From contig CAMCTE010000076.1 in NCBI GenBank assembly GCA_945878385.1, positions 1-11,296 on the forward strand: DNA of 11,296 bases. The letters run 5' to 3'. Below, in pieces: positions 5,844 through 11,296 of the stretch. The stretch is from Azohydromonas lata NBRC 102462 (GTDB lineage Bacteria; Pseudomonadota; Gammaproteobacteria; Burkholderiales; Burkholderiaceae_C). The position numbers were made by a program, and so were the translations under genes. Numbering within the stretch: the first letter of the stretch is position 1; every line of letters begins with the position of its first letter. A model generated the notes under the pieces. The model worked only from the letters and a program-made list of their open reading frames with translations. It did no database searches and was not told where the DNA came from.

Positions 5844-7607
5844 ATGCCCAAGCGAATACTGCCAGCGTTGATCAAGAATTGGGGTGCTCCTCTCTTGGAA
5901 GGGCGGTTTGGAGCCGGATCGGCGCAGGCCGTGAAGTCACTGCTGACCTACACCCCGCCTCAAAGCCGCAAGGATTGGGAGGACGGGACACGCGCCAATG
6001 GTTTGCTGTTTGGAACCAAGTCCCGGGGTGCGCGCCTTCAGAAGGTCGACGAGAAGTACGAGCTGTGGATCTCGGGCGACCTCTACAACTACGACAACGC
6101 ACTGGAGTTGTACGAAGCGCTCTTCCTTTATATGGGGTTTGCGAAGCTGAATAAGTCCGATGCTTCTCGAGTCTCTGGAGACTACACCAAGGAGCGGGAC
6201 GCACAAGGGCATCTGACCAAGATGCTGTACCTGACCAGAATCCTCACCGAATACTCGCCGCAAGCCAAGGCGCGGCGAGATGAGCGAATGGCGGCCGACC
6301 CGATGGTGGTCCGACGGAAAGTTGTCACGCTCATGGGCAACATCAGGATCAATTGGAACTGGACCACCGACCTCATAGGCGGTCTAGGTTTTGTGGCCAA
6401 TGTGCCTGAGACCATTCCAGGTGGCCAAGACAAGGTCAAAGAGTTGGTTGCGTTCGTCAAGGACTCCAAGACTGCTCAAGGCGTGTTGGGCGGTGTCGGC
6501 CCTGTGGCAGTTGTAGCCATCGGTGCACTGGTGGTTGCGCCGCCGCCGCCGCCGAACCAGGAAAACTCTGCATTCGTAGCCGCTTTCGAGCGCTTGAAGA
6601 GGGGCCTCATTCGACTGTTCAATGAGTTCAAGGAATGGGCTTCCGGAAAATTGGCTTCGCTACTGGCCTGTCGTTTTACCGATATCGTCAGCTACCTATC
6701 TGCAATCCTGAACATCGTTTTTTCCTATGTACTCAAGGAGGCCGTCCCCTTTGTGGGTCCTGCCGCTGACGCAGTCAACAGCATCCACACCCTCGTAAAG
6801 ACGGCCTGGTCTCAATCGAAGTTGGCGGCAGCAGAGGCCGTCATGGTGGTTCGCGAGGGTGTGTTTGCCGAGGTTGCCAACAGTGTCAAGCGAGGGTTGG
6901 TTCGGCGCGAGGCGGTAGCGGCCTGGACCCTGGCCATGAGCGGCATCAAGACCGGCTTGGCCGTGGTGGGCTTGCATGCGTTGGCCGCGGTCATCATCGG
7001 CGGCTTCGAATTGGCGGTGAAGATGGTCTTCAACGCACTGGAGAACAGCAACATCAAAAAGTTCACTGAACAGGCATCCGACATGGCCAAACGCGTACTC
7101 GGTTTGGAGTCGGGCAGCCCGGTGGTCGTACAAGGTGATGTTGATGAGCCCACCCCCGTTCTGAAGCGGCGCAATGCTGTCTACGACTTGACGACATTGA
7201 TGGAGCCCGAACTGGAGGTCCCGTCGGACAACTATTCAGCAGGCTTCGCGCCGCCCTTCAAGGCCATTGACTACTCTGTCGACGATTTCCTGGCCGACAA
7301 AGGCGGAGCCTTCATTCACTTTGTGAAGGCCGCGACGCAAGCCAGCCCCATCATTGGCGCGATTCTGATGAAGTCCGGCATTTTTTCGGACTACACGACT
7401 GCGTTTCACTCCGCCACTGCGCATTCCAGAAATCAGGAAAAAGCGGCTGACGACTACATTGCAATTCTCACTGTCGAAGCGAAGGAAATCTACCGAGCCA
7501 GTTCGTTCAAGGTGGACTCCAGTCGCACCACCAACTTCAGCGACGGGCTGACCTACAGCGACAACACATGGTTTCAAGAGTCTTTTGCTAATGTTCGGGC
7601 TGCTTGA
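5844..7607 (+). CDS. Unrecognised 587-residue protein with hydrophobic segments (possible membrane-active protein)
   Basis: I do not recognise this protein. From ATG 5844 it has 587 residues. The N-terminal part (1-170) is soluble and charged, with WISGDLYNYDNALELYEALFLYMGF (75-99 region). A Gly/Val-rich hydrophobic stretch at 212-232 (GVLGGVGPVAVVAIGALVVA) is followed by five prolines (233-237). A second hydrophobic region at 278-312 and a third at 358-397 suggest membrane-spanning or amphipathic helices. The C-terminal part (445-587) is soluble, with HFVKAATQASPIIGAILMKSG around 492-512. There is no signal peptide, no catalytic motif and no toxin domain I can name. Local GC is low for this genome (27 of 60 bases at 6661-6720, against 43 of 60 at 10201-10260 in ntrY), which suggests acquisition. 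ATG 5844 has only a weak ribosome site; TTG at 5766 would add 26 residues. An intact long frame makes it a real gene. Confidence 0.8.
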   Translation: MPKRILPALIKNWGAPLLEGRFGAGSAQAVKSLLTYTPPQSRKDWEDGTRANGLLFGTKSRGARLQKVDEKYELWISGDLYNYDNALELYEALFLYMGFAKLNKSDASRVSGDYTKERDAQGHLTKMLYLTRILTEYSPQAKARRDERMAADPMVVRRKVVTLMGNIRINWNWTTDLIGGLGFVANVPETIPGGQDKVKELVAFVKDSKTAQGVLGGVGPVAVVAIGALVVAPPPPPNQENSAFVAAFERLKRGLIRLFNEFKEWASGKLASLLACRFTDIVSYLSAILNIVFSYVLKEAVPFVGPAADAVNSIHTLVKTAWSQSKLAAAEAVMVVREGVFAEVANSVKRGLVRREAVAAWTLAMSGIKTGLAVVGLHALAAVIIGGFELAVKMVFNALENSNIKKFTEQASDMAKRVLGLESGSPVVVQGDVDEPTPVLKRRNAVYDLTTLMEPELEVPSDNYSAGFAPPFKAIDYSVDDFLADKGGAFIHFVKAATQASPIIGAILMKSGIFSDYTTAFHSATAHSRNQEKAADDYIAILTVEAKEIYRASSFKVDSSRTTNFSDGLTYSDNTWFQESFANVRAA

Positions 7608-7645
7608 TTTGGGGTGATGCCGTGCGGACAAGAACGAAAGATCCG

Positions 7646-7897
7646 ATGGATTCAAGGCTTGAGCCGCAGTCGATGGGCCAGCCGACTCGTTTCACACTCA
7701 CAGACCCCGCGTTGATCAGCGAGGTGATCGAACTGGCACTGAGTGATCACGTGACGTTCTCTCAAATCCAGCAGCAGTATGGGCTCAGAGCCGACGAAGT
7801 GCAGGACTTGATGCGCCGCCACCTCAAGCGCGGCAGTTATGTGGCTTGGCGCAAACGGGTGCGTTTGTTTTCAGATCGGCGCGAGCGGTACAAGTAG
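7646..7897 (+). CDS. TIGR03643/DUF2805-family small helix-turn-helix-like protein
   Basis: A basic protein of 83 residues from ATG 7646. The core, FTLTDPALISEVIELALSDH (16-35), QIQQQYGLRADEVQDLMRRHL (40-60) and GSYVAWRKRVR (63-73), matches my recollection of the TIGR03643 (DUF2805) family: a helical segment resembling a resolvase-type HTH, then the conserved S-W-KRV tail. The family's function is not established; DNA or RNA binding is inferred from the fold-like pattern and charge. It starts 38 bases after the orphan gene's stop on the same strand, so the two may share a transcript. Other starts in frame are TTG 7604, GTG 7622 and ATG 7673; the last would still keep the conserved core. None has a strong ribosome-binding site. 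Confidence 0.75.
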   Translation: MDSRLEPQSMGQPTRFTLTDPALISEVIELALSDHVTFSQIQQQYGLRADEVQDLMRRHLKRGSYVAWRKRVRLFSDRRERYK

Positions 7898-7921
7898 TCA
7901 GGTCGCTGACCCCAAAACGGC

Positions 7922-7956
7922 GAAACCCGCGCAAAGCAAGGCTTCACGCGGGTTTC
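7922..7956 (-). terminator. Intrinsic terminator hairpin after tRNA-Phe
   Basis: GAAACCCGCG (7922-7931) and CGCGGGTTTC (7947-7956) form a perfect 10-bp stem. The interior adds an AAGC/GCTT stem with a three-base loop. On the minus strand the stem is followed within a few bases by TTTT, which suits termination of the tRNA transcript. On the plus strand there is no T-tract beyond the T's inside the stem, so it is at best a weak stop for the TIGR03643 gene, which ends 24 bases earlier. Confidence 0.8.
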
Positions 7957-7960
7957 TGAA

Positions 7961-8036
7961 TGGTGGCCCAGGGCGGAATCGAACCACCGACACGCGGATT
8001 TTCAATCCGCTGCTCTACCAACTGAGCTACTTGGCC
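7961..8036 (-). tRNA. tRNA-Phe (anticodon GAA)
   Basis: A complete 76-base cloverleaf on the minus strand. The acceptor arm GGCCAAG pairs with the 3' strand before an encoded CCA end. The D-arm contains AGCTCAGTTGGTAGAGC; the anticodon stem GCGGA/TCCGC encloses the loop TTGAAAA with GAA at 8001-8003; the T-arm has GGTTCGATTCC. It has its own upstream promoter and a downstream terminator. Its 3' end points at the accessory-looking left half of the window. Confidence 0.98.
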
Positions 8037-8046
8037 GAAGCCCTTC

Positions 8047-8076
8047 AGTATAGCGCAACCCGGGCGCGCCGGCCAA
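8047..8076 (-). promoter_or_regulatory. Sigma-70-type promoter of tRNA-Phe
   Basis: On the minus strand TTGGCC (8071-8076) and TATACT (8047-8052) are spaced by 18 bases, and the tRNA begins ten bases after the -10 box. Both boxes are close to consensus. The -35 box lies inside the hairpin that follows ntrX. Confidence 0.7.
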
Positions 8077-8087
8077 CCGGGGCGCCC
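8062..8087 (-). terminator. Hairpin just after the ntrX stop, no T-tract
   Basis: GGGCGC (8062-8067) pairs with GCGCCC (8082-8087); after one G-G mismatch, CCGG pairs with CCGG around a four-base loop. It begins three bases after the ntrX stop codon. With no T-tract after it, it may act as an mRNA 3' end or a Rho-linked stop rather than a classic intrinsic terminator. It overlaps the tRNA-Phe -35 box. Confidence 0.45.
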
Positions 8088-8090
8088 ACC

Positions 8091-8900
8091 TCAATGCTGC
8101 CCACGCTTGGTCCTGCTCAGGTCCACCCCCAGGTGCTTGAGCTTGCGGTACAGGTGGGTGCGCTCCAACCCCGTCTTCTCGGCCACACGGGTCATGCTCC
8201 CGTTTTCCTTGGCCAAGTGGTATTCGAAGTAACTCTTCTCGAACGCATCGCGCGCTTCGCGCAGCGGGCGGTCCAAGTCAAAGCTTTGCTGGCTGTTCAG
8301 CGCCCCGGGGTTTGAACCCGGGCTTGCCGGCCCATCGCCCTCCGTCGGGTACGCCACCGGCGCACCTTGGCCGGCCCAAGCCATGGGTTCGCCGCCTGCT
8401 GCATGGGCCACACCCACGCGCACCGCATGGCCACCGCTCAGGTAGGGGCCACTCGACGCTGTCGAACCGGGCGCCCCGCCAACCCCACCCGGCAAGCCCG
8501 CTGTGCCTGCGCCGGGCGTGCCACCCCGCGGGTCGGCCCCGCGGTTGATGCCTTCTTCCACCGCGCGCAACAGTTTTTGCAGCGTCACCGGCTTTTCAAG
8601 GAAGGCTGCGGCGCCGAACTTCATGGCCTCCACTGCGGTGTCGATGGTGCCGTGGCCCGACATCATGATCACTGGCATGGTCAGTTGTCCGCTGCTGTTC
8701 CATTCCTTGAGCAGCGTGATGCCGTCCACATCGGGCATCCAGATGTCCAGCAGCACCAGGTCGGGCTGAAGTTTTTCCCGCAGCACACGCGCCTGCGCCG
8801 CGTCCTCCGCGGCCTCAACGGTGTGGCCCTCATCCGAGAGGATTTCAGTCAGCAGCGCGCGGATGCCGAGTTCGTCGTCGACGACAAGTATGGTGGCCAT
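8091..8900 (-). CDS. ntrX: NtrX-type response regulator lacking the AAA+ domain
   Basis: Partner regulator of the adjacent kinase. It has 269 residues. The receiver domain is at 1-117, with acidic pocket D8/D9, phosphoacceptor D52 in LLDIWMPD, S81 and K103 in LEKP. A Gly/Pro/Ala-rich linker of low complexity spans about 119-205. A Fis-type helix-turn-helix closes the protein (about 210-258, SMTRVAEKTGLERTHLYRKLKHLG). Classical NtrX and NtrC proteins of about 450 residues carry a sigma-54-activating AAA+ domain with GAFTGA between these parts; here it is absent. The protein therefore probably does not open sigma-54 promoters itself. The start follows the ntrY stop by five bases, and its GAGG ribosome-binding site overlaps that stop codon, pointing to translational coupling. 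This short form is, to my knowledge, usual in Comamonadaceae. Confidence 0.9.
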   Translation of the reverse strand: MATILVVDDELGIRALLTEILSDEGHTVEAAEDAAQARVLREKLQPDLVLLDIWMPDVDGITLLKEWNSSGQLTMPVIMMSGHGTIDTAVEAMKFGAAAFLEKPVTLQKLLRAVEEGINRGADPRGGTPGAGTAGLPGGVGGAPGSTASSGPYLSGGHAVRVGVAHAAGGEPMAWAGQGAPVAYPTEGDGPASPGSNPGALNSQQSFDLDRPLREARDAFEKSYFEYHLAKENGSMTRVAEKTGLERTHLYRKLKHLGVDLSRTKRGQH

Positions 8901-8905
8901 GGACC

Positions 8906-11191
8906 TCAGTGCGCCGGCTCGGCCGCCGATGGGGCAGCCGCTGCAGTCGCCAGTTTTGAAAATGATAACGAAACCTGGGCGCCTTGCACCTCGGGTCCGT
9001 CCTTTAGTTCATCGCGCCGGTTGCCCAGCCGAATGCGAGCGCCGTGTTCATCGGCAATCTTGCGCACCACTGCCAAACCCAGGCCCGTGCCTTTGGCCTT
9101 GGTGGTCACATAGGGCTCAAACGCGCGCTTCATCACCTTGTCGGCAAAGCCCGGTCCGTTGTCCAGAACCTTCAGCCGCACGGCGCGCACCTGCCCATCC
9201 TCGTTGCGCGCAGCCTCGGTGGCCACGGTCACGCGGCCGTCGGCCTGGGTTTCCACCGCGTCCAGCGCGTTCTGGATGAGGTTGTGGATCACTTGCCGCA
9301 GTTGCGAGGTGTCGCCCATGATCATCGGCAGTGGCGCACCCAGCACCAACTTCAGCCGCCCTTGCTCCAGCATGGCCCCATACAGGGTGGTCACTTCGGC
9401 CACCAGTGCGTTGAGGTCCAGCGGTGCCAACTGGGCCGAAGGCAGGCGTGCGTAGTCGCGGAAGTCGTTCACCAGCCTCTGCATGCCCTGCACCTGCGCC
9501 ACGATGGTGGACACCGAACGCGCCAAGAGTTGCTGGTCGGTCCCTTCAAGCTTGGCTTCCAGCTTGTGCTGCAGGCGTTCGGCCGACAGTTGAATCGGTG
9601 TCAGGGGGTTCTTGATTTCGTGCGCCAACCGCCGGGCCACCTCGCTCCACGCGGCCGACCGCTGTGCCGATATCACCTCGCTGATGTCGTCGAACACCAT
9701 CAGCCATTGGTTCAGCGGCAGCCGCGCACCGCGCACCAGCAGGGTCAGCGTGTCCTGGTCGGCCCCCGGGGAGCGCAGTTCGAAGGAATCCTGCCAGTGG
9801 TCGCGCTCGCCCAATTCGGGGCTGTCGGCGTGCAGCTCGAAGCGGTTCCAGATGGCTTCTGCGAAATCAAACAGCCCCGGCACCTCGTCCAGTTCATGCC
9901 CACGGTACACCGACAAGGGCAGGCGCAGGATGCGCGTGGCCCCGGGGTTCACCGTGTCGATGCGCCGCTGCGCATCGAACACGATCACCCCGGCGCTCAG
10001 GCTGTCCAGGATGGTCTGCAGCCGCGTGCGCGCGGTTTCCAACTGCAGCAGGCTCCCGTGCACTTGCGACCGGGCCTGGCGCAGTTGTTCAGTCATTTCG
10101 GCAAAGCTGCGGGTCAGGCCTCCCACTTCGTCCTTGGAGGCAAACACCGGCTTGGCGCTCAGGTCGCCCGCGGCCACCTGCCGCATGCCGTCTGCCAGCA
10201 GCAGCAGCGGCCTGGCCAACTGCTGTCCCAGCACCGCCGCCAGAATCACGGCCCCCAGCACGGTCAGAATCAGCGACAGCGTGAGCGTGCCGATGTACAT
10301 CTGCCGCAGCCCGTCGCGCGCCAGGGCCCGCTGTTGATATTCGGTATAGGCCGCCTGCACCGCCAGGGCATTGCGCACCAGTGTGGCCGGCACCGCCTGC
10401 ACCACCATCAGATAGCGGCTGTCGTCCACCAGGCCCAGGCCCCGCGAGGGCAGGGCGGCCAAAGCCCGCACGCGCACGCGCTCCAGGGCGTCACGCGAAG
10501 CGGCCTCGTCGGGCCCACCAATTTCTTCCAACCCTTCCAGCTGGCTCATGGCGCCGGGCTGGCGGGCCTGGCGCAGTTGCGCGGCCGTGGGCCGCTCGGG
10601 CAGCGCCACCAGCGACTGCCGGTCGCTTACCGACACCAGCACCTGCCCCTGTGCGCCCAGCAGCGCCAGCTCTCGGGCCTGCAGTTGCTCGCGCAAGCGC
10701 TCCAGCATGCGGGCCGAAGGCAGCTCGTCGAGTTCAGCCAAACGCTGCGCCGCCTCGCGCGTGCGACGCCCCGCCTCTGATGCGGTGTCGTCCAGCGTGG
10801 TTCTGCCCAACGATAGGCCGGCGTCCAGCGCAATCTGCACCCGTTCATCGAACCAGCTTTCAACGCTGCGCGAGACGAATTGGTAACTCACCAGATACAG
10901 CAGCAGGCCTGGTACCACGCCCACCAGCGCGAAGATGCCCGCCAGCTTGGTCAACAGCAGGCTGCCGAACTTGCGGCGTTGCGTGCGCACAGCCAGGCGC
11001 ACCGCCGCAATCACGATCACCAAGGCCAGCACTCCGGCCACCGCCACATTGATGCGGAACAGCCACAGCACCTGTTGTTCGGTGATGCGTGCCACTTCGC
11101 CGGTCAGCGCCAAAACGAAGGCCACCACCAACAACAGGGCGGTGACCACCACCGCAGCCAGGGCCCAGGCCCAGCGAGCCTGTTTGCTCAT
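8906..11191 (-). CDS. ntrY: NtrY-type membrane sensor histidine kinase
   Basis: Full-length 761-residue sensor kinase. Membrane helices are at about 9-30, 44-66 and 82-104; a periplasmic sensor region runs to about 295; another helix is at 297-322. A HAMP domain (about 323-372) is followed by a PAS domain (about 388-500, with GVIVFDAQRRIDTVNPGA). The HisKA H-box HEIKNPLTPIQLS has the phospho-accepting H524. The ATPase domain carries HNLIQNALDA (N-box, 636-645), DNGPG (677-681), FEPYVTTK (691-698) and GTGLGLAV (701-708). The H-box form and the membrane layout are typical of NtrY, which in other proteobacteria responds to nitrogen or redox state. ATG 11191 has GAGGG shortly upstream. It lies seven bases after the DUF4390-type gene and five before ntrX, as an operon. 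The signal sensed is not evident. Confidence 0.93.
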   Translation of the reverse strand: MSKQARWAWALAAVVVTALLLVVAFVLALTGEVARITEQQVLWLFRINVAVAGVLALVIVIAAVRLAVRTQRRKFGSLLLTKLAGIFALVGVVPGLLLYLVSYQFVSRSVESWFDERVQIALDAGLSLGRTTLDDTASEAGRRTREAAQRLAELDELPSARMLERLREQLQARELALLGAQGQVLVSVSDRQSLVALPERPTAAQLRQARQPGAMSQLEGLEEIGGPDEAASRDALERVRVRALAALPSRGLGLVDDSRYLMVVQAVPATLVRNALAVQAAYTEYQQRALARDGLRQMYIGTLTLSLILTVLGAVILAAVLGQQLARPLLLLADGMRQVAAGDLSAKPVFASKDEVGGLTRSFAEMTEQLRQARSQVHGSLLQLETARTRLQTILDSLSAGVIVFDAQRRIDTVNPGATRILRLPLSVYRGHELDEVPGLFDFAEAIWNRFELHADSPELGERDHWQDSFELRSPGADQDTLTLLVRGARLPLNQWLMVFDDISEVISAQRSAAWSEVARRLAHEIKNPLTPIQLSAERLQHKLEAKLEGTDQQLLARSVSTIVAQVQGMQRLVNDFRDYARLPSAQLAPLDLNALVAEVTTLYGAMLEQGRLKLVLGAPLPMIMGDTSQLRQVIHNLIQNALDAVETQADGRVTVATEAARNEDGQVRAVRLKVLDNGPGFADKVMKRAFEPYVTTKAKGTGLGLAVVRKIADEHGARIRLGNRRDELKDGPEVQGAQVSLSFSKLATAAAAPSAAEPAH

Positions 11192-11198
11192 GTTGCCC

Positions 11199-11296
11199 TC
11201 AGGCCTCCAGCCTCAGGGTGCGCTCCACCCCCAGGCTCCACTCCGAGCCCGACCCCAGCCCGAACTGCATGGGCCGCGGCAACTGCGTGGTGTCCA
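11199..11296 (-). CDS. C-terminal end of a DUF4390-type protein (5' part outside window)
   Basis: Only the last 31 residues and the stop are present: the frame reads DTTQLPRPMQFGLGSGSEWSL and then GVERTLRLEA. This tail, together with its position directly upstream of ntrY, matches the DUF4390 proteins that lie between rsmB and ntrY in many Burkholderiales. The function of DUF4390 is unknown. The gap to ntrY is seven bases, so it should be part of the same operon. The fragment is too short to be certain from sequence alone. Confidence 0.65.
   Translation of the reverse strand, partial: DTTQLPRPMQFGLGSGSEWSLGVERTLRLEA

Noticed and set aside
9044..10780. A 578-codon open frame on the plus strand opposite ntrY
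   Set aside because: It is antisense to a kinase with all its catalytic motifs, is very rich in His, Gln and Arg, and has no recognisable domain; this is expected from codon bias in GC-rich DNA.
1..11296. CRISPR arrays, insertion sequences, integrases or origins
   Set aside because: No spaced direct repeats, transposase or integrase motifs, or clustered DnaA-type boxes were seen on either strand.

Overview
The window looks like a chromosomal segment of a GC-rich betaproteobacterium, most likely a member of the Comamonadaceae or a close Burkholderiales relative. This rests on the DUF4390-type gene / ntrY / ntrX order, a short NtrX that lacks the AAA+ domain, and the style of the czc-like efflux genes. 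No database search was possible, so family names come from recognised motifs.

Layout. Bases 1-5565 on the minus strand hold a heavy-metal efflux operon read leftwards: a small His-rich exported CzcI-like protein, a CzcC-type outer-membrane channel, a CzcB-type periplasmic adaptor with an unusual N-terminal half, and a CzcA/CusA-type RND pump cut off by the window's left edge. Genes C and B overlap by 4 nt (ATGA), and B and A are 16 nt apart. Together C, B and A would form a tripartite pump moving metal cations across the envelope. Between I and C sits a hairpin that pairs fully only in the operon's own RNA and directly abuts the czcC Shine-Dalgarno sequence.

Bases 5566-5843 are a 278-base divergent spacer. 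Bases 5844-7607 (plus strand) encode a 587-residue protein I do not recognise, with several hydrophobic stretches and a pentaproline run; its base composition is visibly lower in GC than its flanks. A small TIGR03643/DUF2805-type DNA-binding-like gene follows at 7646-7897.

Bases 7922-8036 hold a tRNA-Phe(GAA) gene on the minus strand with its own promoter and a strong terminator hairpin. Bases 8091-11296 (minus strand) are an ordinary chromosomal block: the end of a DUF4390-type gene, the NtrY-type sensor kinase and the NtrX-type regulator, tightly packed and probably translationally coupled. The tRNA's 3' end faces the accessory-looking half (orphan gene and metal operon). That fits a tRNA-flanked variable region, but no integrase or att repeat is visible here.

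The best candidates for something undescribed are the 587-residue orphan protein, the duplicated motif and fusion architecture of the CzcB-type adaptor, and the intercistronic hairpin at the czcC ribosome-binding site.
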